Part shown: in pieces, positions 6,568 to 16,600 of the stretch
How the letters are laid out: the number at the start of each line of letters is the position of its first letter
Position numbering within the stretch: position 1 is the stretch's first letter
DNA from: a virus
DNA length: 21,918 nucleotides
IMG/VR virus record: IMGVR_UViG_3300025137_000347
Coordinates: 1 to 21,918 of that record
Strand: one strand, 5' to 3'
Notes under the pieces: generated by a model
Databases searched by the model: none
Seen by the model: only the letters and a program-made list of their open reading frames with translations
What the model was told of the DNA's origin: nothing
Made by a program: the position numbers and the translations under genes

Positions 6568-7684
6568 GCTAGAAGATTTAATATACGAAGATAGAAATGT
6601 GTACGAAGCTGCACTAGATAGGATTGATAAAATCTACAATAGCCACGATGAAGTGTGGGTAAGTTTTAGTGGTGGTAAAGATAGTCTCGCTATGTTAAAA
6701 TTAGTAGAAGAGTATTTTGATAAAGAGGGATTCTCCGATAAAATTAATGTAATATTCAGAGACGAAGAAACTATAAATACATCAGTAAGAGAGTTTGTGC
6801 TTTCAATGGTAGACAATCCTAGATATAACTTTAAGTATTACGCTACTCAGCTAGAAAGTGAGATATATATATTAGGAGAAAAAAGAAAGTATATCCAGTG
6901 GGATGAAAACAGAGATTGGGTAGTGCCTAAACCAGAATGTGCTATAACCCTAAAAGGAGTTTACGATCAGTATAAATTTGATAAAGTTTTATTTGATAAA
7001 AAGAATAGAAGAGTCTGTACTTTAGTTGGCATAAGAGCTGATGAAAGTCTAATTAGATTCAGCGGAATAACTAATAGTTTGGTGTGTTATTTGACTAAAA
7101 ATCCTGCATTAAAGAACGCAACATTAGGTAAGCCAATATATGACTGGAAAGAAAAAGATGTCTTTAAGTATTTTTATGACAACAATATTGACTACTGTCA
7201 AGTATACGATATGCAAGTATTTAATAAAGATAGTCTTAGAGTAGCAACAGTTTTACATTCAGAGGCAGCGAAACAATTACACAAAGTAAAGACTTTAGAT
7301 CCTCAATTATACAACAATATTATTAGAATATGGCCAGAAGTAGAAGTACAAGCAAGGTACTATAAAGATGCTGTTAAAGGAAATTCCACAAAAATTGCGT
7401 TATTATATAAAGAGAAGTGCAATGGAGATCACTGGGCAGCTATATATAGATACATAGATGAAACAATAACAGATACACATTCAAAAAGAGAAGCTATGTT
7501 AAGATTAACAAGAGCAAGAAAAACAAGAAACAATAACTCTAGACCAGAAAATATTTTTGGTGGGTATCCTGCACTCTATTTGTTTGGAAAGATAATAGCA
7601 GGTAGTTATAAAAGAGAAATACAACCGACTGGAGATCAAAAAGAAATATACTTTGAATATGAAAATATGTCGCGTAGAGCATAG
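6560..7684 (+). CDS. PAPS-reductase-like PP-loop protein (IbrA/DUF3440 type)
   Basis: A 374-aa protein of the adenine nucleotide alpha-hydrolase superfamily. The PP-loop SGGKDS is at residues 37-42 after VWVSF. Further conserved stretches are VGIRADESLIR (about 156-166), GKPIYDWKEKDVFKYF (about 191-206) and the long C-terminal part about 240-330. These agree with the IbrA/DUF3440 group rather than with true CysH assimilatory reductases, which are shorter and carry an ECGLH-type C-terminal motif that I do not see. Members activate a substrate by adenylation or bind PAPS-like nucleotides; the substrate here is unknown. A ParB-like gene lies 8 bp overlapping upstream and an IbrB-like gene lies downstream, the known IbrA/IbrB partnership. 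Confidence 0.8.
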   Translation: MAKLEDLIYEDRNVYEAALDRIDKIYNSHDEVWVSFSGGKDSLAMLKLVEEYFDKEGFSDKINVIFRDEETINTSVREFVLSMVDNPRYNFKYYATQLESEIYILGEKRKYIQWDENRDWVVPKPECAITLKGVYDQYKFDKVLFDKKNRRVCTLVGIRADESLIRFSGITNSLVCYLTKNPALKNATLGKPIYDWKEKDVFKYFYDNNIDYCQVYDMQVFNKDSLRVATVLHSEAAKQLHKVKTLDPQLYNNIIRIWPEVEVQARYYKDAVKGNSTKIALLYKEKCNGDHWAAIYRYIDETITDTHSKREAMLRLTRARKTRNNNSRPENIFGGYPALYLFGKIIAGSYKREIQPTGDQKEIYFEYENMSRRA

Positions 7685-8051
7685 TGAAGTTTATAAGAAG
7701 TTTGCAACAGAGTTAAGGTCTAGTCGAGTAGCAATAAAAAAGACAGAAGATAAAACAAAATACTTTGGTTGTTACATTGAAAATAATTTAGTAGGAGTAG
7801 TTGGCTATCAGCATATAAATAAAGATCACATAAGATTAAAAACTGATTTTGTAAGGTTACAATTCAGAGGCAGAAAGATATATTCTAGCTTGTGGGAGTT
7901 TAGAATAAGTCTTATCTTATCGTTAAAGCCTAAGGTATTAAGTGCTTATTGTACAGAAATGAGCTTACCAAAATACCTAAAGTCTGGCTTTATAAAACAA
8001 TCAATAAACAAGAATGGCATAGCATATGTTAAAAAACAATTAAAACAATGA
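7659..8051 (+). CDS. GNAT-family acetyltransferase-like protein
   Basis: A 130-aa protein with GNAT features: a central beta strand pair YFGCYIENNLVGVVGYQ (35-51), a strand IRLKTDFVRL (58-67) ending in the acetyl-CoA-loop-like QFRGRKIYSSLW (68-79, compare R/Q-x-x-G-x-G/A), and LPKYLKSGFI (103-112), equivalent to the late motif Y-x-K-x-GF. The ATG at 7659 is preferred over a TTG two codons upstream. It overlaps the PP-loop gene by 26 bp and the next gene by 4 bp, so it is part of the same unit. GNAT enzymes can modify small molecules, proteins or, as in phage Mu Mom, DNA bases; the substrate is unknown here. Confidence 0.7.
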   Translation: MKICRVEHSEVYKKFATELRSSRVAIKKTEDKTKYFGCYIENNLVGVVGYQHINKDHIRLKTDFVRLQFRGRKIYSSLWEFRISLILSLKPKVLSAYCTEMSLPKYLKSGFIKQSINKNGIAYVKKQLKQ

Positions 8052-8446
8052 GAGATTACAAACAATGGACTGCACAGTATCGTAAAGATTCCCTAAAACT
8101 AACAAACAAAGCAAAGAAAATGGGTTGGATACCACAACCTAAGAAGTGTAGAAGATGCGGTCAAGAAGATGGCATACTTCACTTGCATAACGAGGACTAT
8201 ACAGTTACACACGTTACGCTTACAGACGTATTTAATCGTTTTCCTATTTCTATAACTCCAGAAGAAATAGATGCCATAAATCAAGCCCTAGAGCCTATAT
8301 GTTGGAGATGTCATATGATGCACCACTCTAAGCATAGAAATAAGATTGCAGTAGAAATGTACCAAGATGAGATAAGAAGAGGTAAAAGATACCCTCCAGT
8401 CTACCGACACGATTTCACAATATTAAACAGAGACCATAATGTATAA
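8048..8446 (+). CDS. HNH-like zinc-binding protein
   Basis: A 132-aa protein with two CxxC knuckles that can bind one zinc: CRRC (34-37) and CWRC (85-88), with histidines HLHNED (45-50) and HMMHHSKH (89-96) around them. This arrangement is that of HNH/McrA-like nucleases, where an N-terminal H in the beta strand and C-terminal HH near the second knuckle form the active site. The segment between knuckles is longer than in minimal HNH domains. It overlaps the GNAT gene by 4 bp and the second ParB-like gene by 8 bp, and could be a nuclease of the cassette. A non-catalytic zinc-ribbon protein is an alternative. Confidence 0.6.
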   Translation: MRDYKQWTAQYRKDSLKLTNKAKKMGWIPQPKKCRRCGQEDGILHLHNEDYTVTHVTLTDVFNRFPISITPEEIDAINQALEPICWRCHMMHHSKHRNKIAVEMYQDEIRRGKRYPPVYRHDFTILNRDHNV

Positions 8447-8951
8447 AGAAGATCCTATATCTAACATCCAGTGGATAGAAGTAGATAAGTTAAACGCTAA
8501 TGACTACAACCCTAACGTAGTATTAAATAAAGAACTAAGTCTATTGGAGCTTAGTATATTAACAAATGGTTGGATACAACCTATATTAATAAATAAAGAT
8601 AATACTATAATTGATGGCTTTCATAGATCATTTTTATCTAGGAGTAGCAAATTATTAAAAGAAAAGTATAACAGTAAAGTACCTTGCGTTGTAATGGACT
8701 TGTCAGAAGCAGAGAGAATGTTATTGACTATAAGGATAAATAGAGCAAAGGGTAACCACGTTGCATTTAAGATGCACGAAATAATACAAACACTAATAGA
8801 CAAACATAAAATAAGTAAAGAATACATACAGAAAAGCATAGGAGCAACAAAGCAGGAAGTAGAGCTACTGTATAAAGATGGTGTGTTTGATGCACTAAAC
8901 ATTAAAGAGCATAAATATAGCAAGGCTTGGAAGAGTCCTAAAACAAGATAA
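8439..8951 (+). CDS. IbrB-like ParB-domain protein
   Basis: A 170-aa protein with a ParB-like fold closer to IbrB than the first ParB-like protein. Visible motifs are NIQWIEVDKLNANDYNPN (9-26), LSILTNGWIQPILI (38-51), IIDGFHR (57-63), VPCVVMDLSE (81-90) and the R-x-N-R-A-K-G-N-H stretch (99-107), followed by a helix-turn-helix-like end (125-144). In E. coli IbrB acts together with IbrA to switch on expression of prophage-carried genes; the chemistry is not known to me. The partner IbrA-like gene is two genes upstream. It overlaps the HNH-like gene by 8 bp. Confidence 0.75.
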   Translation: MYKEDPISNIQWIEVDKLNANDYNPNVVLNKELSLLELSILTNGWIQPILINKDNTIIDGFHRSFLSRSSKLLKEKYNSKVPCVVMDLSEAERMLLTIRINRAKGNHVAFKMHEIIQTLIDKHKISKEYIQKSIGATKQEVELLYKDGVFDALNIKEHKYSKAWKSPKTR

Positions 8952-9091
8952 TGAATATAGCAATACTACATCCTTGCCCAGTTTGCATAACAATAACTAT
9001 AATAGGATACATAATATTTAAAAACAAAAAAAATGGTAATATACAACGAAATATTCGAGCATTACAGAAACGAACAAAAAGACATAAATAA
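8951..9091 (+). CDS. Small basic protein with hydrophobic segment (46 aa)
   Basis: It starts in a TAATG overlap with the preceding stop. The N-terminus has CPVC (9-12) and a short hydrophobic stretch (ITITIIGYIIF, 13-23), followed by a very basic tail. It overlaps the next small gene by 59 bp in another frame; one of the two could be spurious. No family recognised. Confidence 0.4.
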   Translation: MNIAILHPCPVCITITIIGYIIFKNKKNGNIQRNIRALQKRTKRHK

Positions 9092-9176
9092 GGCTAAAAC
9101 ACTTTTAAAAGATAAAGGATTCATAGTTTATAAAAGAAATAAGAATGGAACAAAAAACGACAAAAACAACACATAA
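9033..9176 (+). CDS. Small hypothetical protein (47 aa)
   Basis: The ATG follows an A-rich tract. The product has a helix FEHYRNEQKDINKAKTLLKD (8-27), then KGFIVYKRN, a helix-beta pattern seen in small phage and flavobacterial proteins, and a low-complexity polar end where it overlaps the terminase small-subunit gene by 32 bp. The helix-beta pattern makes it more believable than the overlapping upstream reading frame. Confidence 0.45.
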   Translation: MVIYNEIFEHYRNEQKDINKAKTLLKDKGFIVYKRNKNGTKNDKNNT

Positions 9177-9510
9177 GAAAGATCAATTCCTTGTTGCATT
9201 AGAAAAGTCTTTAGGTATAGTTTCACAAGCTGCTAAGCAAGTTGGCATAGATAGAACTACACCTTATAGGTGGATAAAAGAAGACGAAGAGTTTGCTGAC
9301 AAAGTGTTAGAAGTACAGAATGTAGTAGGGGATTTTGCTGAAACCAAACTATATGAATTAGTAAATGATAAGCATCCCTCAGCAGTAATGTTTTTATGCA
9401 AAACAAAGTTTAAGAACAGAGGGTATGTTGAAAGACAAGAGATAACTGGTATTGACGGAAACAAATTAGATATAAATATTGAAGTCATCTATCCAGATAA
9501 AAACGAATAG
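9145..9510 (+). CDS. terS: Terminase small subunit (TerS-like, DNA-binding)
   Basis: A 121-aa protein immediately upstream of the large terminase. An N-terminal helix-turn-helix is visible, LGIVSQAAKQVGIDRTTPYR (23-42), followed by W-I-K-E-D-x-x-F (43-50), the common start of phage TerS proteins. The middle (about 60-90) is helical with KHPSAVMFLCKTKFKNRGY (76-94), where K/R-x-RGY recurs in this family. TerS recognises the packaging site and delivers DNA to TerL. It overlaps the next gene by 32 bp. The sequence and context agree well. Confidence 0.85.
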   Translation: MEQKTTKTTHKKDQFLVALEKSLGIVSQAAKQVGIDRTTPYRWIKEDEEFADKVLEVQNVVGDFAETKLYELVNDKHPSAVMFLCKTKFKNRGYVERQEITGIDGNKLDINIEVIYPDKNE

Positions 9511-10645
9511 TGTTTTTGAACACTTAGACACAAGTAGTAAAAGAATCGTAGTAGAGCAGGGTGGTACTAGGTCTGGTAAAACCTACAATATACTTATATG
9601 GATAATATTTAGGTATTGTATGGTAAATACTAAAAAGATTATAACCATTTGCAGAAAGACTGGTCCGAGTCTTAGAGGATCTAGTATGAGAGATTTCTTT
9701 GATCTCTTAAATACACATAATTTATATACAGAAGAGCTACACAGTAAAAGCTTGAATGAATACAGAATAAACAATAACCTTATTGAGTTTGTTAGTTTGG
9801 ATGAGCCTCAGAAAATTAGAGGTAGGAAAAGAGACTTGCTTTTTATAAATGAAGCAAACGAATTAAATTGGGAGGACTTTTTTCAGTTGAACATTAGAAC
9901 AAGTGAGCGTATAATCATTGACTATAATCCGTCAGATGAATACCACTGGCTGTATGATGACGTAATAGATAGAGAAGATTGCGACTTTCACATAACTACA
10001 TACTTAGATAATCCTTTTTTAGATCAGAACTTAATAAAAGAAATAGAAAGGTTAAAAGATACTGATGAAACCTACTGGCAGATATATGGGTTAGGTTTAA
10101 AGGGTGTAAGTAAATCTGTTATATTCACACATTCGGTAGTAGATAAAGTGCCAGAGGATGCGGTCTTTATTTCTTTTGGGTTGGATTACGGATACTCTAA
10201 TGATCCTACTGCTTTGGTAGGTATTTGGAGAAAAGACTATGACCTATATTTAAAGGAATATATATACCAGACTATGATGACTGGAAACGATATACATTAT
10301 AAGTTTAAAAAAATAGGGGTGCAGAAAGAAATGATATGGGGAGATTCAGCAGAGCCTAGACTTAATGATGAACTTAGACGTATGGGGTGGAATGTAAAGC
10401 CAAGCATAAAAGGTAGGGATAGTGTGAACGCAGGTATTGATTTACTGAAACGATATAAAATACACATTACAAAAGATAGCACAAACGCTATACAAGAGTT
10501 TAGAAATTACAAATGGCTAGAAGACAAGTCTGGTAAACTAACTAATGTTCCAGAAGATCGTAACAATCACATAATTGATGCGGTCAGATATGGAACTTAC
10601 AGTATTATATCCAAGCCAAATTTTGGTAGGTATGTAATATCTTAA
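9479..10645 (+). CDS. terL: Terminase large subunit (TerL, Terminase_3/PBSX type)
   Basis: A 388-aa packaging ATPase-nuclease. Walker A is GGTRSGKT (28-35), Walker B LLFINEAN (120-127) and the coupling motif IIDYNPSDEYHW (146-157). The nuclease domain carries acidic residues in GLDYGYSNDPTAL (234-246, D236), WGDSAEP (287-293, D289) and NNHIIDAVRYGTY (362-374, D367). The start must be non-ATG: TAA closes the frame at 9473-9475, and the first in-frame ATG lies beyond Walker A, so TTG at 9479 is chosen. It gives the usual TerL opening before the GGTRSGKT loop. It overlaps TerS by 32 bp. Confidence 0.93.
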   Translation: MKSSIQIKTNSVFEHLDTSSKRIVVEQGGTRSGKTYNILIWIIFRYCMVNTKKIITICRKTGPSLRGSSMRDFFDLLNTHNLYTEELHSKSLNEYRINNNLIEFVSLDEPQKIRGRKRDLLFINEANELNWEDFFQLNIRTSERIIIDYNPSDEYHWLYDDVIDREDCDFHITTYLDNPFLDQNLIKEIERLKDTDETYWQIYGLGLKGVSKSVIFTHSVVDKVPEDAVFISFGLDYGYSNDPTALVGIWRKDYDLYLKEYIYQTMMTGNDIHYKFKKIGVQKEMIWGDSAEPRLNDELRRMGWNVKPSIKGRDSVNAGIDLLKRYKIHITKDSTNAIQEFRNYKWLEDKSGKLTNVPEDRNNHIIDAVRYGTYSIISKPNFGRYVIS

Positions 10646-13600
10646 AAACTTAATTTTTACGTTATATTAATATGAAGAGTATACAATTAAATGTACCTAG
10701 TAAACTTAGTGAGATAAAACTAAGTGATTACGTTAAGTATCAAAAAGTCTTAGACGTTAATCAAGAAGATGAATATAGTGAGGTGTTTGTTCAGCAGAAG
10801 TGCTTAGAGATATTTTGTGGTATACCATTAATGGATGCTATAAAGTATAAAGTAACAGATGTTAGAAAAGCGGTTGGAATTATACACAATACATTAAATA
10901 CACAACCAGACTTAGTAAGAGAAATAAAGATAGGAGACTTAGAATTAGGTTTTATTCCTAAGCTAGATGATATGACTTTTGGAGAGTATGTTGATTTAGA
11001 TACAAGTTTAGGGAAGTGGGAAGATATGTATAAAGTTATGGCTGTTTTGTATAGACCAATTAAACAGAGGTCTGGCAAGAAATATATTATTGAAGATTAT
11101 AAGGGAGATAGATATTGGGATGCTATGATGAATTGCCCTATGGATGCAGTTGTTGGCTCAATGGTTTTTTTTTGGAATTTAGGAAACGAATTATCGAAAG
11201 CTATGACGACATATTTGGAGGAGGAAGTAGCAGGGGACTTGACAGTCAATCAAATTTCTCAGCTAAATGGGGATGGTATCAATCCATTCAAGCACTTGCT
11301 AAATACGACATTACTAAAATAGATAAGATAACGAAACAGAATATACATAAATGCTTATACGCTTTAGCCTTTCAAAAAGAGAAGCAAGAACTAGAAGCGA
11401 AACAAATAAAAAGAAGATTTAATAAATGACAGCAATAGCACATAGAGGAGCAATAGCATACTACGATGTATTGGATACTATAAAAGATATTTTAATATCA
11501 GACGTTAATGTAAACACTGTAACAAGAGGAGATATAACAAGAGTAAACCTTAACAAGCAAGACATTTTTCCAGTATCACATATTATACTAAATAATGTTA
11601 CAGAGGGTGGGCAAACTTTAATCTTCAATATAAGTGTCTTAGCAATGGATGTGGTAGACGTTAGCAAATCAGAAGCAACAGACATATTTGTAGGAAATGA
11701 CAATGAGCAGGATATTAAAAATACACAATTAAACGTGGTTAATAAATTAGTGCAAAAGTTAAGGAGATCAGACATAAGAAGAGACGGATATCAAGTAAAT
11801 GGAACAACAAGTATTGAGCCTTTTTATGATAGATTTGAAAATGAGGTTGCAGGTTGGGCATTGACTATGAGTGTTGAGGTAATGAATAATATTGACATCT
11901 GTGTTTGAAAAAGCTAAAAAAGAATTAGAGGCTTTTAAAGACGCTGTTGTTAAAGAAGCGAAAGCTACCCTCGTTTCACAAGGAAAGGGCGGTGGAGAGC
12001 TTGAAAACAGTATTAGAGGTACTGTTAAAGAAATGAAAGGAGGCTTCATAGCAGATTTCTTAATGGAAGACTATGGAGATTTTGTGGATCAAGGAGTTAG
12101 TGGTAAAAAGAAAAAATATAATACACCTTTTAGCTATAAAGATAAAATGCCTCCACCCTCAAAGCTAGATAAGTGGATAGTAAGAAAAGGATTAAAAGGT
12201 ATAAGAGATGAAAATGGTAAGTTTATAAAAAGAAAGTCATTACAATTTTTAATAGCTAGGGGTATATTTAACAATGGTATAAAGCCTAGTCTTTTTTTTA
12301 CTAAACCATTTGAGAAGCATAGAATACAGTTAACAAATAAATTAAGCAAAGCGTTTAAAGAATCAGTAGAATTACAGATTATAACAGATGCAGAAAAAAA
12401 CGGATTAGATGTCGAAAATTAATGTAAGAAGCCCATACTATATAACAACTGGAACAGTAAGCAATTTAACTTTTTGTGAGTTAGCGGTCTTTATATATAC
12501 TGGAACACAAGGGCAAACAAGCAGACCAACAACTCCTACATATTTAATGGCTTCTACTCCAATATTAAATGAATCGTTGTTTGAGATATCAGAATTAGTA
12601 AAAGACTATTGTAATAACACTTTTAATGGTAGTTACTCAACAGAAATACATTGGGTAGATTATCAAATAACAAGATACATATCTGGTGTAAAACAGAATC
12701 CAGAAACAATGGTTGAGTTAAAAGGTTTTTATGGCTATGGATATTTTGAAGATGAGGTAAACCCACAGAATTTAAAGGCAATATTGCAGTCAAACGATAA
12801 GATAGTAAAATTAGATGATCAGACTGCCGTTATACCAGTAGATACGTCTCTAGCTACACGAGTAACATTCCAGTTAAATGGTCAGCAAGTTTATTCAAAA
12901 GCTATATCAACAAGCACTAACAGTAACGCACAGATAGAATACGTTACCAGTGGAGCAAATGGACTAGAGTCTTTTGAGGATAGAGTTTTAGGTGAATCTG
13001 GGATCATAGAATATAGTAGTTGCTTTGAACAGTTTGTAGATGAGTTTCCTATATTCGATTTTGACAGTGTGATAGTAGATCATACAACTGGATCTGATAG
13101 ACTAGAAATACAGAACGTATCTGAATGTTATTATCAGCCACACAAAATAACGTTTGAAAATAAGTATGGAGTCTTACAAGACGTATGGTTTTTCAAAAGA
13201 TCAAATGAAACTTTAAGTGTAAAAGCAGAGCAATATAAAAGTAATATAATTCAAGGCGGCTCATACAGTACAAGCAGACATCAGCAACAAATATTAGATA
13301 AACTGGGTACTGAAAAATTAACCTTAAACACTGGTTATTACCCAGAGGATTATAATGAAGTCTTTAAAGAAATGCAGTTAAGCGAAAATTGTTGGGTAGA
13401 AATAGATAATAAGACATTACCTATAATAGTTAAGGATTCATCTTTTGCATATTTAACTCAGAGGAACGATAAATTAATAAACTACACGATAGAAATAGAG
13501 TTTGCTTACGACACTATAAACAACATTCGCTAGATGCAAATAATAGAATTATACATAGCAGACGGATATATACAAAAGGGAGCAAGTAATGGTGTTTCTG

Positions 13601-16600
13601 CAAATCAACTGATATCATTCAACACTAATTTTTTTGAAACTGTAAAAATAGGAGCTGAGGTAAAAAACGAAGATACTGGAACTGTTGCGTTTGTTACTAG
13701 TATTGTAAATGAGGTAACATTAAACTTGTCTAGTGATATATTTTTATATTCGTTCACATTTTATGAAATATGCAACCCACTAAAAAGGCTAGATCTTTTT
13801 AAAGATGAGAGTGTTTCTATTACAGATACTGTAAAGAATATAAAAGATGTATCTAAAGTGTTTACTCCTTTTAGTCAGCAATTTAACGTACCTGCCTCAA
13901 AAACTAATAGTAAAATATTTAAACACTATTCTGATTCAGACATATTAAATAGCTTTGATGCTAGATATAAGGCAAAAGGATTAATTAAATTAAATGGTGT
14001 AGACTACAAAAAAGGAAAGATAAGTTTACAAAGCGTATCGTTAAAGAATAATAAACCACACGCTTATAAGCTAGTTTTCTACGGAGAAACAGTAGAGTTA
14101 AAAGATTTATTAGCAGAAGATGAAATAAGTAGTTTGCAGTTTGCAGAAAGTCTAAATTTTAGCTATTCTAATTCTTCTATTTTTAATAGGTTTACAAATC
14201 TTAATTCATTTTCAGACGTATGTGTTCCTTTAATTACTCATACAAAAAATATGAGGTTTGATCAAAATGGCTATAAAAGTACTAATGCTGAATTCTTAAA
14301 CTTTACAGATCTAAAACCTGCAATTAGAGTTAGAACTATTATAGATGCAATAGAGAGTAAGTATCCAGAAATAAAATTCTCACAAGAGTTTTTAAATACA
14401 GAGGACTTTAGAAGCTTATACCTATGGATGCACAAGCAAAAGGGTGTTATGTCTAATGGAGATGATAGTGAAAACAGTAATACTATAACTGGAGTTTTTA
14501 ATACAAACACTAATATAGGTTGGGACTTTATCGCTGGTGTTGGTACACTTCAAGATATAAGACCTTATGCTAATATATATTCTTATGGTAATGTAATAAG
14601 TGGATCGCTTAGTCAAGTAGTTCTTACATTTAATATTCAGATGTCTGCACAGAATGTGCCTTATAGTCTTTTAATTAGGAGAAATTCTGATAACGCTACG
14701 CTTTTTGATAGTGAAGAATTGTTTGGCAATCAAATACTGGTTTTTATCGTAAGTCCATACAATTACGGAATTGGATATTTGGATATAACTATTGAATTAA
14801 TTAGCGAAAATATATTAACATTGACTCAGTTTGACTTAACTGCTGCTTATCAAGCAACGGGAAATGACGGTGCATTCGGAACTACAGTAACTGTACTTGG
14901 AACTGGTTTTTATCAATTATCACAAGTATCTACTGCAAATACTATTATAATAAACAGACATTTACCTAAGATTAAGATAATCGATTTTTTATCTAATCTA
15001 TTTAAAATGTTTAATCTGGTGGTATATAAACGAGGCGATGAAATAAGGGTTATACCTTTAGATGAATTTTATGCTGAGGGATTGAGCTATGACATAACAA
15101 AATATGTAGATGCAGAAAAATCAAGCATAAAAAAAGTGTTGCAGTATAGAAACATAAGGTTTAATTTTACTGGTAGAATTACGTATTTAGTTCAAAAGTT
15201 TCAAGAATTATTAAACAATATATTTTCAGAAGAAAGTTATGGTAATAACGATTGGGATGGATCAAACTATAATGTAGATGTAGCTTTTGAGAAAGTAATG
15301 TTTGAAAGACTAAGTAATAATAATACTGGAGCTTTAAGCACTATATGTCAAGGAGCTACTTTAGACAAAGACTTTAATCCAGTTTTAGGCAAGCCTTTAA
15401 TGTTTTATGTTAAGAATCAAGCAACGTCTGATTTATTTAAGTTTGAAGATACTGGGTCTGGAAATACTGTTGACATAACTAGTTATAATAGACCCTCACA
15501 AATATATGTACCTGCAAGTGGTACAGTGTCAGATAATTCTTCGTCTTTAAATTTTGGCTCAGAAATAGATGAGTTTTTTCTGTCTGTTACTGGTAAGAAT
15601 CTTTTTTCTAAATACTATCAAAACTATATAGAATCGGTATTTGCTAGACAAGGTAGAATATTAAATATAGATGCTTATTTGCCTTTAAATATAATTTTAA
15701 AGTATCAATTAAATGACATATTTGTAATATCTAATAAGGCTTATAGAATTAATAGTGTAAAAACTAATCTGCTTACAAACAAAAGTAGCTTAGAGTTATA
15801 TAGTTTACAAGATCCAATAACAAACGTAGAAAATTCACAATCTTCATTTTTAGATAGGGTTGGTAGTTTTACAGAAACTGCAAAAACAGAGACTACTGTA
15901 GATGTGTCTTGGACTATTCCTACAATGCCTAATTTAACAGGGTTTGACGTTATGTTAAACGATAATTTATTTGCTGCGGTAGGGGTGGGTATAACTAGCA
16001 TTAAAGTTAACGCATTAATAGCAGGGGTTTCTTATAAGATAGCCGTAAGGTCTAAGTATCAGTCTGGAACAAATATTGGCTATTCAGAAGATGTAGTGTT
16101 ATTTGTTACAACAGACTCAGCAGGGCAAGTAACAACAGAAGATAGCATAGTGTTAGTTACAGAATTAGGAGAAAACATAATAATAGAATAGATGATAAGA
16201 GACATTTTAGAAGCACTCCAGTACGATTTAAAAGGAGAGTATATAGACATAGCAAAAGGAAAGTATAAGATGCCAGAAACTTTAAAAGAGGGTTATCAAC
16301 AGCTAAAAAGAGAAGTATGGAAAAAGTAAAAATAGGTGTAGAGGTAAAAACTAAAGATGCCGAAAATTCATTAAGTGCTTTAGAGAAAGAACTAAAAAAA
16401 GTTGGAGAAGCAGGAGATAACAATAGAGATGCCTTTAATTTATTAGACGATGCTACTGGTGGATATGCACGACGAATAAAAGATTTAGGAGCAGGTCTTG
16501 CAGGTGGTATAAAAAGTGTAAAGAATTTTGCTAAAGGACTTAAAGGATTAAGAGGAGCTTTGATATCTACTGGTATTGGAGCTTTGGTAGTTGCTTTAGG